NCBI GenBank assembly: GCA_964473525.1
Contig: CAYYPK010000069.1
Location: forward strand, 1-24,658
Source of the DNA: GCA-2687025 sp964473525
Lineage (GTDB): Bacteria; Poribacteria; WGA-4E; GCA-2687025
Length of the DNA stretch: 24,658 nt
Reading direction: 5' to 3'
Below are positions 6,060 through 14,718 of this stretch, in pieces. The position numbers and the translations under genes were made by a program. The notes below the pieces were generated by a model. The model was not told where the DNA came from. It made no database searches and saw only the letters and a list, made by a program, of their open reading frames with translations. Every line of letters begins with the position of its first letter. Within the stretch, counting starts at the first letter, position 1.

Positions 6060-7757
6060 ATGGCGCGCGGGGCGAAACGCAGACGACGTGGGGCCGCGGC
6101 GCGCGCGAACGCGGATCTGGGCGCCCATATCGAGTCCCTCGGGCTCAAGTCAGTGTCCGAATACCAGGCGTGGCGTCGCAAGCACGGGATCTCGGGCGGG
6201 CTGAACCAGTCGTGGCAGGACAGGCGCGAGGAACGCCGGCTGGCCGAGAAGGACGCCGACGCGTCTGACGCCAACGCCGAACTGCTCGCACACGTCGCTG
6301 CGGTGGGTCTGAGTTCGGTTGACGAGTACCGCGCGTGGTGCGGTGAGCACGGCCTCGGCGCTGGACTCAACAAGAGCCGTGCGCAGCGCAAGCGCGAGGT
6401 GCAGACGGCGGAGCAGCTGCGCGCCGACGCCGCGCTCCTCGGCGCCCGCCGCATGACGAGCAAGCCCAAGCACACGTTGCGCCGCATCCACGAAGGCGAA
6501 TTCACGCGCGACGATATGCCGACCTCCCTGTTGGGGGCGGTCCACGACGCATTTGCAGCGACGGATGAACACGAGGGGGCTCGTGACGCCCTCTACCGAC
6601 TGCTTCGACAGGCGGAACAGAGAAGCGATCTCCTGACGGAGGAGCCCGTGGTCTCGCAGTTCGGAGATGCGGTGGGAAATACGTACGTCGAGGCGATGGT
6701 CGCACTCGCGATCCGCAGCCGCGAGTGGCGCGACGACCCCGATAGCTGGCGGCCCAAGAGCCACAATTCGCGCCGTCAGTTCGGGTCGCTCGCCCGGCAT
6801 CTGCTCGTGCAGTACGACGTGCCGGCGTTCATGGACACCGCGTGGTTCCAGGGCGCCACCCCCGAGGCGCGCTCGCGTCAGGACTGGTTCGTCGGCGTCG
6901 GCACGGGGACGAACATCCGCAAGGCCGAGGGCGTCCCGGTAGGACTGACAAAGAAGATGGCGCACCTCCTGATGCAGGCGCCGCGCACATTCACGATTGA
7001 CCAGGCGCTGCGATGGACACAGGTCGTGGGTATGGGTGGCAGCGAGGCACTCGCCAGCGCGATCATGGCAACCCGTCTGGGCGATTCGTTCGACAACGAG
7101 GAGTTCTGGGTGTCCGTCGTGAAGTTCCTCGTCTACAACCCCATGCTGGACCCAAGCTACGCCGAGCCGATCGTGAGCTACATCCACAGCCAGAGGTACG
7201 AACCATTGCGGGTCACGCTGGCCGACGGATCGGTGGAGTACGGCGACCCCCCGCATGCCGGTTTCTCGATGCGGACGCGTAAGGTAGACGCCCTGCTCGC
7301 GGAGGTGGACGAGTGGCGCGACGCGCGTGACCGCGTGGAGAAGGTGGGAGCGCAGTCGTGGGAGCCGTCTGAGGGCATTGAGCCATACGACGCGGAGGAA
7401 ACTGACGCGCACGGCTACACGCGCTGGACCATTCGCGAGCTCACGACCATGCGCGAGCTGCAGGCCGAGGGCAAGGCGATGAGTCACTGCGTCGCGAGCT
7501 ACGCGAGGTCGTGCCGAGCGGGCAGCAAGTCTGTGTGGTCGCTGCAAGCGGCAAACGAGGAGGGGATGTCCCGGCGGGTCATGACCATCTCCGTCAAGAC
7601 GACGACGCGTCGGGTTGATCAGGCGCGTGGCAAGTCGAACGCGCATCCCCTACAGGGGCACCGCAACGCATGGCACAGGACGCGGCTTCGAGAGGCGTAC
7701 AAGGTGATGCGCCGATGGGCCGGCAGCCACGACGTTATCGTCCCCAAGAACATCTAG
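6060..7757 (+). CDS. PcfJ-like domain protein
   Basis: The 565-residue protein starts with ATG behind AGGAGGGG (6047-6054). The frame is open from 5892 but overlaps rsgA, so the later start is preferred. Residues 1-140 are highly basic and hold two similar helical units of about 60 residues (LGAHIESLGLKSVSEYQAW and LLAHVAAVGLSSVDEYRAW), an internal duplication. The C-terminal part matches the PcfJ-like pattern: W-x-I-x-EL, then EGKAMSHCV with His476-Cys477, a Cys/Gly segment, RRVMTISVK and a final WA. PcfJ was named from an enterococcal conjugative plasmid, but homologues are widespread on chromosomes and their biochemical function is unknown. No membrane segment or signal peptide is seen. 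It may be co-transcribed with rsgA (47-base gap). Domain call is moderately strong; function is open. Confidence 0.72.
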   Translation: MARGAKRRRRGAAARANADLGAHIESLGLKSVSEYQAWRRKHGISGGLNQSWQDRREERRLAEKDADASDANAELLAHVAAVGLSSVDEYRAWCGEHGLGAGLNKSRAQRKREVQTAEQLRADAALLGARRMTSKPKHTLRRIHEGEFTRDDMPTSLLGAVHDAFAATDEHEGARDALYRLLRQAEQRSDLLTEEPVVSQFGDAVGNTYVEAMVALAIRSREWRDDPDSWRPKSHNSRRQFGSLARHLLVQYDVPAFMDTAWFQGATPEARSRQDWFVGVGTGTNIRKAEGVPVGLTKKMAHLLMQAPRTFTIDQALRWTQVVGMGGSEALASAIMATRLGDSFDNEEFWVSVVKFLVYNPMLDPSYAEPIVSYIHSQRYEPLRVTLADGSVEYGDPPHAGFSMRTRKVDALLAEVDEWRDARDRVEKVGAQSWEPSEGIEPYDAEETDAHGYTRWTIRELTTMRELQAEGKAMSHCVASYARSCRAGSKSVWSLQAANEEGMSRRVMTISVKTTTRRVDQARGKSNAHPLQGHRNAWHRTRLREAYKVMRRWAGSHDVIVPKNI

Positions 7758-7949
7758 CGGACGCGACGACCGGCGAGCGCGTTGGCGCCGCTTGTGCGTG
7801 CGTGTCTGAGGTTTGCGCGGCCGCTCGTGGCGTTGCATAGGCCGATGTGGGCCGCGACAATAGTCGAATTGGATACGGCGCATCGCTGAGGTGTGGCCTG
7901 GCGCGTACATGTCGCCCAAACGCGCCACCCCGCCAGGAGGCAGACCCGC

Positions 7950-10238
7950 ATGGAGCGCATCGACCCGTTGCCCGGAGCGTTGGGGCCTTCCCTCACAGCC
8001 GCCGGGATCGCCCCTGACACCGTACGCGTGACCGTCCGCAGCGACCTGGACGCCTCCGGCGCGTTCGGTGAGAGTTGGTTCGTCCTCGCCGAGTCGGAGA
8101 TGGTCGTCCTGGACGCGGACGGCTCCGTCCGCGCGCGCATCTCGCGCGCCAACATCCGGGGCGCTCACGCTACGGCCGTCGTCGGTGGCGGCGTATTCGG
8201 CGTCCACACCGCAAGCGACTCCCAGGATCTTCTCCGGTATTCCAACGTCGTGGCCGCCAAGTTCGCGTACGTCGCCCGGTGGATCAGCGAAGAGATAGAC
8301 CACCGCGAGGGCAAGCGCGACGAGGCGCCCGTGTGGGACTTCGAAGCGGAGGAGAAGTTCTGCAAGCAGTGCGGTCTGGCATTGCGCGACGAGTACGCGC
8401 CGTGCCCCGCCTGCACGAAGAAGCACCGCGTGATGCTTCGCATCTTCACGTACCTCGGCCCGTACAAGTCGCGCACCGCGATCGTCCTCGGGCTACTGCT
8501 CGCGACGACGTTCATTGCGCTCGTGCCTACCTACATGAGCAAGATCGTCATCGACGACGTCTTGAGGGTGAATTTCGACCCCGCTGAGGACGTGGGTCTA
8601 ATCCGGGGCCTCATCCGCAACATTGCGTCGGCGGCGATAGCGCTGTCTGTGATCTCGGGCGCCCTCGTCCTTGTGCACATTCTGACGAACCTGCTGGGCA
8701 TCTTCCACGGCCGGCTGGGCGCATGGCTCACGTTCCGCATTGTCGCGGACATTCGGGCAGAGCTGTACGACAAGCTCCACAGCCTGTCGCTACGGTTCTT
8801 CGACAAGCGCAAGACGGGCACGGTGATTTCGCACATCACCGAGGACAGTTCCCGTCTACAGCACTTCCTTCTCGAGGCGCTGAGCTTCATCGTGCGCGAC
8901 GGTCTGATGCTCATCGGCATCGGTGTCCTGCTCTTCGTCCTCAACTGGAAGCTCGCCTGCTTCGTGTTCATACCGGTGCCAGCCATCGTCCTCGGGGCGA
9001 AGTGGTTCTGGCGGCGGGTTCGCAGCCTTTGGCACCGGGCGTACCGTCGCAGCTCCAAGCTGTATGACGTCGTCAGCGACTCGGTATCCGGGATCCGGGT
9101 TGTGCGGGCGTTCGGCCGTCAGGAGGGCGAGGTCGACAGGTTCGGCGAGGCGAACGTGGACGCGCGGGACTACATGACGTCCGCGGAGATGGTGTGGGCG
9201 ACGTACTACCCGCTTCTCGGGTTCACCGTGACTCTTGGGTCGCTCATCGTGTGGTACGCCGGCGGCCTGCAGATCATCGCGGGTGAGATGACACTCGGCA
9301 CGTTGATGGCGTTCCAGGGGTACCTCGGGATGTTCTACGGCCCGCTGCGCCACATCAGCCCCATCATCAACTGGGCTTCGCGGTCCATGACGGCGGCCGA
9401 GCGCATCTTCGAGGTGATCGACTCCGACGCCGAGCAGGAGGACGACGGGACGCTGATCTCCGTCCCTTCGCTGAACGGCGAGGTCGAGTTCACGAACATG
9501 ACGTTCGGGTACGAGCCGCACAAGCCGGTCCTGCGCGACATCAACCTGCACGTCAAGCCCGGCGAGATGATCGGGCTTGTCGGACACTCCGGCGCGGGCA
9601 AGTCCACGCTCATCAACCTGCTGTGCCGCTTCTACGAGCCCGACGGCGGGCTGCTCGAGATCGACGGCGCCGACATCACGAGGATCCGGCTCGAGGACTT
9701 GCGCCGGCAGATTGGCGTCGTCCTCCAGGAGCCGTATCTGTTCTCCGGCACGATCGCCGAGAACATCGCGTACGCGCACCCCGACGCGCCGATGGAGCAG
9801 ATCATCGCCGCAGCGAAGGCCGCGAACGCGCACGAGTTCATCGTGAAGTTCCCAGACGGCTACGACAGTGAGGTCGGCGAACGGGGTGGTCGTCTGTCCG
9901 GCGGGGAACGACAGCGCATCTCCATCTCGCGCGCGATCCTGCACAACCCGCGGATACTCATCCTCGACGAGGCGACGTCGTCCGTGGACGTGCAGACGGA
10001 GCAGAAGATCCAGCAAGCGATCGACCGGCTCGTGCAGAACCGGACCACCTTCGCCATCGCCCACCGGCTCTCGACGTTGCGCAACGCGGATCGGTTGCTG
10101 GTCCTGGAGAAGGGCAAGGCTGTCGAGTGCGGGTCGCATGACGAGCTCATGGAGAAGAAGGGCGTCTACTTCAAGCTCGTCGAGACGCAGCGCGAGGTGT
10201 CGGAGATTCGCTCCAAGCAGACGGCGGTGGAGGGCTAG
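7950..10238 (+). CDS. ABC exporter (fused membrane and ATPase domains) with N-terminal PH-like and zinc-ribbon module
   Basis: This 762-residue half-transporter probably works as a dimer in the inner membrane, exporting an unknown substrate. Residues 1-130 look like a small beta-rich, PH-like module (SWFVLAESEMVVLDADG). A zinc ribbon follows with Cys138, Cys141, Cys152 and Cys155. The six-helix exporter domain spans about 162-470. The ATPase domain has Walker A GHSGAGKS (from Gly545), Q-loop VLQEPYLFSGT, signature LSGGE (649-653), Walker B with Asp673-Glu674 and the switch His705. All catalytic motifs are intact. The start is fixed by AGGAGG nine bases upstream. DUF1854 follows five bases after the stop, and transporters of this layout beside DUF1854 are annotated elsewhere as cyanophycin metabolism-associated; no cyanophycin gene is visible here, so that link is weak. 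Confidence 0.93.
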   Translation: MERIDPLPGALGPSLTAAGIAPDTVRVTVRSDLDASGAFGESWFVLAESEMVVLDADGSVRARISRANIRGAHATAVVGGGVFGVHTASDSQDLLRYSNVVAAKFAYVARWISEEIDHREGKRDEAPVWDFEAEEKFCKQCGLALRDEYAPCPACTKKHRVMLRIFTYLGPYKSRTAIVLGLLLATTFIALVPTYMSKIVIDDVLRVNFDPAEDVGLIRGLIRNIASAAIALSVISGALVLVHILTNLLGIFHGRLGAWLTFRIVADIRAELYDKLHSLSLRFFDKRKTGTVISHITEDSSRLQHFLLEALSFIVRDGLMLIGIGVLLFVLNWKLACFVFIPVPAIVLGAKWFWRRVRSLWHRAYRRSSKLYDVVSDSVSGIRVVRAFGRQEGEVDRFGEANVDARDYMTSAEMVWATYYPLLGFTVTLGSLIVWYAGGLQIIAGEMTLGTLMAFQGYLGMFYGPLRHISPIINWASRSMTAAERIFEVIDSDAEQEDDGTLISVPSLNGEVEFTNMTFGYEPHKPVLRDINLHVKPGEMIGLVGHSGAGKSTLINLLCRFYEPDGGLLEIDGADITRIRLEDLRRQIGVVLQEPYLFSGTIAENIAYAHPDAPMEQIIAAAKAANAHEFIVKFPDGYDSEVGERGGRLSGGERQRISISRAILHNPRILILDEATSSVDVQTEQKIQQAIDRLVQNRTTFAIAHRLSTLRNADRLLVLEKGKAVECGSHDELMEKKGVYFKLVETQREVSEIRSKQTAVEG

Positions 10239-10243
10239 AGCGC

Positions 10244-10813
10244 ATGAGTGACGAACCGCAGGGCAGCGCCATCGCCGCGGCGGAGACCGCGACCCCGGTC
10301 GGCGTAGGCGACGGGCCGGACGACTTCGTGCCGCGCTACTTCGAGCCGGAACGGGTGCGGGTGTACCGTTCGCCCTTGGGGGCGGCGCGGATGGAACTGA
10401 CGGACGAAGTCTGTTACTCCCGCGTGGGGTTCAGACAGATCATGCCTCTTAGCGACCCCGACCACTTCATCTCCGTGTGGGTGGCCGACGACGCCGAGGT
10501 CGGCATCATCCGCGATCCGTCGGAGCTGGACGCGGAGAGCCAGAAGATCATCAGCGAGGAGCTGGACGTCCGGTACTTCACGCCGGAGATCACCAAGATA
10601 CACGAGGTGAAGGAGCGATTCGGCGTCCACGAGTGGGACGTCGACACGTCACGCGGACGTGTGACGTTCTCCGTGCGCGGGCTGCACCAGAACGTGAAGC
10701 AGGTTCCGCCGGCCCGCCTCATCGTTACGGACGTGCGCGAGAATCGGTACGACATCCCCGACGCCCGCCAACTCGATCACGCCTCGTTCCAGCAGATCCA
10801 GCGGCACCTATAG
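10244..10813 (+). CDS. DUF1854 protein, partner of the ABC exporter
   Basis: The 189-residue protein matches the DUF1854 pattern: a start region YFEPERVRVYRSPLGAARM, then a central DPDHFISVWVADDAEVGIIRD and ELDAESQKIISEELDVRYFTP, and an RLIVTDVRENRYDI segment near the end. It has no membrane segment or signal peptide and is probably cytoplasmic and beta-rich. Its molecular function is unknown. DUF1854 genes are repeatedly found next to ABC exporters with the same N-terminal extension, which suggests an accessory role for the transporter. Here the ATG lies five bases after the transporter stop, with GGAGGG inside the end of that gene, so translation is probably coupled. A cyclase gene follows after 23 bases. 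Confidence 0.88.
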   Translation: MSDEPQGSAIAAAETATPVGVGDGPDDFVPRYFEPERVRVYRSPLGAARMELTDEVCYSRVGFRQIMPLSDPDHFISVWVADDAEVGIIRDPSELDAESQKIISEELDVRYFTPEITKIHEVKERFGVHEWDVDTSRGRVTFSVRGLHQNVKQVPPARLIVTDVRENRYDIPDARQLDHASFQQIQRHL

Positions 10814-10836
10814 GCCCGGCGAAGGGCGCGGACGCG

Positions 10837-12858
10837 ATGGTACGTCACCACGTTGCGCGCGTGAAACGCATGGCGCCGCTAGTCGCACTCGCGGCGTACG
10901 CCATGGTTGCGTTGCCAACGTCGGGCGCCGACACGCGTAGCAGGGCGCCGGTGCTCGTGGGGGCGGCAACCGAGTATGGCGAGGCGGGCGGCGAGTTGCT
11001 CGATGCACGATGGCGCTGGCGCATCGGGGATGACCCAGCGTATGCAGCGCCTGACTACGACGACTCCAACTGGAGCGAGACGCTGTCGTGGAATCCGCCG
11101 CGGCGTGAGGGCGGCCCGACGATCGGGTGGCTCCGTCTGCGCTTCCAGGTTCCCGAAGCCCTTCAGGGGCGCGTACTGACGTTCCTCGTGACGCAGTGCG
11201 GGGCGTCGGAGATCTACGTCAACGGAGCCCGCGTTGGGAGCTTCGGCGTCGTCGGCGAGGTGGAACGCGAGGAGCCGGCGTTCGCAGATCGCCTGTCGCG
11301 GAAAGTCGCGGTCGCCACCATGGCGGCGCAAGCCGACCAGGTCATCGCGGTGCGGCATTCCAACGCCAGCCGTCATGTGCTGTTGCATGGCGAGCTGGGC
11401 TCGGTGACGGGCGTTGCCGTCCAAGCGTTCGCCGGGGGCCCGGACGAGGGCGTCACCGCGTTCACGGCGCTGGTCCACACGCTGGCGCGCCACCAGACCT
11501 TCCAGGTCGCAACCGCCGCCACGTTCGCGTTCCTGCACTTGCTCCTGTTCGTGTTCTACCCCCAACTGCGTGAGAATCTCCATTTCGCTGCCTTCGCCGC
11601 GGCGTATGCTCTGGTGGTAGGTCTTTCAATCCCGGCGTACGGCTGGCCCAACAGCGCTGGGGCGGCATTGTGGGTGTCGCGCGCGTCACGATCAGCCGCG
11701 CTTCTCGCTGGTCTTGCGGGTTGCCACTTCCTTTACCGCATATTCGGCGCGCAAAGGACGCGGTGGGCGCGCGTCGTACTGGCGGCAAGCTCCGTGGGCG
11801 TCTGTGTCGCGTGGGCCGTCCCATACCACGTTGTGGACTATGTGGGGCTGGCTCTCCTGGCCGAAATGCTGAGGCTATCGGTCATCGCCGTGATACGACG
11901 GCGGGACCGCGTGTGGATCGTCGGCGCCGGGGCTCTCGCCTTCGCGGCATCAGGGCTGGCGACGGCGCACCCCGCCCTCGCTGACCACACTGCTCGCACG
12001 CTCATGTCGTTCGACGTCGGGCTTGTGATCCTCATGGGTTCCATGTCCGTCTACCTGTCGCAGGGCTTCGCGCGGACCCACAGGACGCTGGCGGCGCGCA
12101 CGGAGGAGCTGGAGATCCTGAATGTCGAGCTCGAGGACCGCGTCGTCGAACGGACGGAGCAGCTCGCGACGGCAAACACCGACCTTGAAGTGCGGAACCA
12201 GTTCATCCAGCGCGTGTTCGGTCGCTACCTTTCCGAGGAGATCGTCGACACGCTGCTGGAATCACCAGACGCGCTGAACGTGGGTGGTGAGAAGCGGTCC
12301 ATCACCATCCTGATGTCCGACCTGCGCGGCTTCTCGACGCTCTCGGAACGGCTGCCGCCGGAGCAGGTCGTCAGGCTCCTCAACAACTATCTGGGTGCCA
12401 TGACGGACATCATCGTCGCGCACGATGGCACAATCGACGAGTTCATCGGCGACGCGATCCTCGTGTTCTTCGGGGCTCCCATAGTCCGCGATGATGACTG
12501 CGAGCGCGCGGTTGCGTGCGCAATGGCGATGCAGGACGCGATGGCGGACGTAAACGCGTGGAACGCCGTGAACGACCTGCCCGAAGTGCAGATGGGCATT
12601 GCCGTCAACGCGGGCGACGTCGTCGTGGGCAACATCGGTTCGATGAAGCGCGCGAAGTACGCAGCGGTCGGCGCGCAAGTGAACCTGGCATCGCGCATCC
12701 AGTCGTACGCCGCCGGCGGCGAGGTGGTCGTCACCGACAGCGTGGTTCCCGCGCTGGCCAGCCTCGCGCGCGTTGTGCGACACGACACCGTGACACCCAA
12801 GGGGGTGCGCGCGCCCGTGACCATCTCGTGGATCGAGCCCGCCAGACCGGCTCCCTAG
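10837..12858 (+). CDS. Membrane class III adenylate/guanylate cyclase with jelly-roll and 7TM sensor region
   Basis: This 673-residue protein converts ATP or GTP to a cyclic nucleotide. After a signal-like hydrophobic segment (about 12-30), residues 59-190 contain a galactose-binding-like jelly roll (WRIGDDPAY, then YDDSNW), probably periplasmic. About seven membrane helices span 220-408, as in 7TMR-DISM receptors, followed by a coiled coil and the FGRYLSEEIVDTLL helix that precedes class III catalytic domains. Metal ligands Asp495 and Asp539, Asn616 and Arg620 are present. At the purine-specifying positions it has Glu535 in place of Lys and Ala609 in place of Asp or Thr, so the substrate base is uncertain. 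ATG at 10837 has AAGGG upstream; the open frame begins at 10477 but overlaps DUF1854. Confidence 0.9.
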   Translation: MVRHHVARVKRMAPLVALAAYAMVALPTSGADTRSRAPVLVGAATEYGEAGGELLDARWRWRIGDDPAYAAPDYDDSNWSETLSWNPPRREGGPTIGWLRLRFQVPEALQGRVLTFLVTQCGASEIYVNGARVGSFGVVGEVEREEPAFADRLSRKVAVATMAAQADQVIAVRHSNASRHVLLHGELGSVTGVAVQAFAGGPDEGVTAFTALVHTLARHQTFQVATAATFAFLHLLLFVFYPQLRENLHFAAFAAAYALVVGLSIPAYGWPNSAGAALWVSRASRSAALLAGLAGCHFLYRIFGAQRTRWARVVLAASSVGVCVAWAVPYHVVDYVGLALLAEMLRLSVIAVIRRRDRVWIVGAGALAFAASGLATAHPALADHTARTLMSFDVGLVILMGSMSVYLSQGFARTHRTLAARTEELEILNVELEDRVVERTEQLATANTDLEVRNQFIQRVFGRYLSEEIVDTLLESPDALNVGGEKRSITILMSDLRGFSTLSERLPPEQVVRLLNNYLGAMTDIIVAHDGTIDEFIGDAILVFFGAPIVRDDDCERAVACAMAMQDAMADVNAWNAVNDLPEVQMGIAVNAGDVVVGNIGSMKRAKYAAVGAQVNLASRIQSYAAGGEVVVTDSVVPALASLARVVRHDTVTPKGVRAPVTISWIEPARPAP

Positions 12859-12884
12859 CATGGTATCGAGCCGCAGAGCGTCGC

Positions 12885-12908
12885 GGGCGCCTCGGAACGG
12901 TGGCGCCC
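12885..12908 (+). terminator. Possible terminator hairpin after the cyclase gene
   Basis: GGGCGCC at 12885-12891 pairs perfectly with GGCGCCC at 12902-12908 across a 10-base loop, 27 bases after the cyclase stop. The following bases are not a T-run, so intrinsic termination would be weak. Confidence 0.35.
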
Positions 12909-13054
12909 CATTCGTCCTGGCGCGGACCATTACCGATAACGTAGTATGTCGTAGTAGGTACCGCTCGCACATGCACGCGCCTACAGGCTGTACGTATCGG
13001 CCCCACGGATCGCCTCGCCACCGCGGCCCGCCAGGGGTAGTGGGAGGACTCGCC

Positions 13055-14590
13055 ATGCGCTCGCCAACGCGCACTCGCCTGTCTCTGACTTTGTCGCTCG
13101 TAATCCATGGCGTCGCCCTCATCGCCTTGGGGATGTACGTCCTCGTACAGAAGGACATCCTTCCGAACCCGTTCGCGGCGGACTTCGTCCTGCCGAAGCC
13201 GCCACCGAAACCCCGGGTGCGTAAGCCGATCGCGAAGAGGCGACTGCCTCCGAAGCCGGTCGCGTTGACGGAGAGCGGGCCGACGGTCCCGACGGTGGGT
13301 GTCGGCGTGCCCCGCGTGTCGGCGGCCCGCAAGGCATCGCACGTGGCCGCCCCGTCGGCCGTCGAAGTTACCGGGCCGCACAGTCAAGCGTTGCTTCCGG
13401 CGCTCTCCCCTGGCGCGCCCGCGCGCGTTCGGGCGCCGGCCGTTCCCGAGGTTGTTACGAACGCCAATCTCCCCGTCGCTGACTCCCGCGACGCCCTTGC
13501 GTACGCCGCGCCAGTGGGTGGCGGCCTGTCTGGCGGCGGAGGAGGAGGGCCGGGCCTCGGCCGCCAGGTAGCGGCCGGCGTCGGCGGCACACTCGCGAGA
13601 TTCCGCGCGCAGGCGCTGACGCCAGCGGGAATCTCGCTGCTCGATCACGTCGGCGCGGAAGTCGACGGCATGGCGGACATGGTAGACCGAGCGGTGCTTG
13701 GCTCCCTGGACGTGCTGCCGCTCCCGCGCGGCGAGCCTGGAGGTCGCGTCGTGGGCCGGGGCCGGGACATACGCGGCGTCTTCCGTCTCGTACGGGTCAA
13801 GCATTCGCTATCCGACTGGTGGATGGACGCCGCCGCGCTGACGGGTCTGGCGAAGTGGCTCAACACAAAGACGAGGGTGAAGACGGACATGAACGTCGAG
13901 GGCGGCGCGTTGGCGTTACACGACCCCAGCATCCAGAAGTCGCCTCTGTTGTGGATGACGGGCCACGACCCGCTGATGGCGACCAGCCGTACCCTCGCGG
14001 ACAACCCAGGCGCGCTACCCGACGGCCACCTCGCCAACAAGCTGTCCGACCTGGAGGCCGCGAACCTGCGACGGTACCTCGTCCAGCGTCAGGGGCTCAT
14101 GGTGTTCGACGACTGCGGCATGACGCGTGGCGCCCGGGCCGCCATGACCGACCTGTTCTTGTCTCAGATGCGGCGCGTTGTTCCCGAGCACGGCGTGTCC
14201 CGCATCCCTCGGGAACACCCACTCTATAGCGTCTACTACGAGCTCGGTGGCCCGCCGGTGGGCTTCGACATATTCTGGTGGGGAACGACCCCGCCGCGCC
14301 GCAACCACCTCGACGGGATCATGATCGGCGACAAGCTAGGCGTGATCGCCGTGCGGACAGACTACATGTGCGCCATGGAGACGGTCAGCATGCCGACCAA
14401 GCACTACCTGCCGCGCGCGTCGTGGCCCGTAATGCGCTGGGCGACAAACGCCGTGATTTACGCCCTCACGAGCGGGAACATCTCAGATTACAGGGACTAC
14501 GTGCCCCAGGACTTGCTCGCCGGGGAGACCCCGTCCGACACCGCTCCACAGTCGGCGAGCGTGCCGACGACGCCCCTCGACATCCGGTGA
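13055..14590 (+). CDS. TonB-like membrane-anchored DUF4159 protein
   Basis: The 511-residue protein has a basic N-terminus and one membrane helix (about 10-32, LSLVIHGVALIALGMYVLVQ), then a Pro/Lys/Arg-rich stretch (PKPPPKPRVRKP) like TonB, a Gly-rich linker near 165, and a DUF4159 domain from about 241 to 485. DUF4159 hallmarks include the start GVFRLVRVKH, LWMTGHDPL, LRRYLVQRQGLMVFDDCG and HPLYSVYYELGG. DUF4159 proteins are common in Planctomycetes and related phyla, often beside MoxR/von Willebrand clusters, and their function is unknown. The TonB-like anchor suggests the domain lies in the periplasm. GGGAGG precedes the ATG by seven bases; the open frame from 12860 is rejected because its first 65 residues look random. 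The groESL promoter follows. Confidence 0.82.
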   Translation: MRSPTRTRLSLTLSLVIHGVALIALGMYVLVQKDILPNPFAADFVLPKPPPKPRVRKPIAKRRLPPKPVALTESGPTVPTVGVGVPRVSAARKASHVAAPSAVEVTGPHSQALLPALSPGAPARVRAPAVPEVVTNANLPVADSRDALAYAAPVGGGLSGGGGGGPGLGRQVAAGVGGTLARFRAQALTPAGISLLDHVGAEVDGMADMVDRAVLGSLDVLPLPRGEPGGRVVGRGRDIRGVFRLVRVKHSLSDWWMDAAALTGLAKWLNTKTRVKTDMNVEGGALALHDPSIQKSPLLWMTGHDPLMATSRTLADNPGALPDGHLANKLSDLEAANLRRYLVQRQGLMVFDDCGMTRGARAAMTDLFLSQMRRVVPEHGVSRIPREHPLYSVYYELGGPPVGFDIFWWGTTPPRRNHLDGIMIGDKLGVIAVRTDYMCAMETVSMPTKHYLPRASWPVMRWATNAVIYALTSGNISDYRDYVPQDLLAGETPSDTAPQSASVPTTPLDIR

Positions 14591-14680
14591 ACCCGGCGCG
14601 TCCACACGGGCCCGCGCAGTCGTCGCGCAGCGCCTGTCATAGAGCGCGTTTCGCCACCCTTGCGCCTTGCCGGTTCGATC

Positions 14681-14709
14681 TTGACACGCCATACCCGCAC
14701 GGATACTAT
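14681..14709 (+). promoter_or_regulatory. Sigma-70-type promoter of groES-groEL
   Basis: TTGACA (14681-14686) and TACTAT (14704-14709) are separated by exactly 17 bases. This is the best consensus promoter in the window. The CIRCE operator lies just downstream, so a bound repressor would sit on or next to the transcription start. The leader to the groES ATG is about 110 bases. Confidence 0.85.
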
Positions 14710-14718
14710 TCAGGCGCC

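Noticed and set aside
6150..7646. 498-codon open frame opposite the PcfJ-like gene.
   Set aside because: It is a GC-rich shadow frame, Arg/His-rich with no family pattern, opposite a gene with a strong ribosome binding site.
7758..7949. Promoter TTGCAT with GACAAT ahead of the ABC exporter.
   Set aside because: The spacing is 17 bases but both boxes match consensus poorly, so I do not list it as a feature.
8856..10139. 427-codon open frame opposite the ABC exporter.
   Set aside because: It lies antisense to the fully recognised membrane and ATPase domains and shows no domain of its own.
10477..10836. Extended N-terminus of the cyclase over 120 codons.
   Set aside because: It overlaps the DUF1854 gene, is low in similarity, and would place residues before the signal-like segment.
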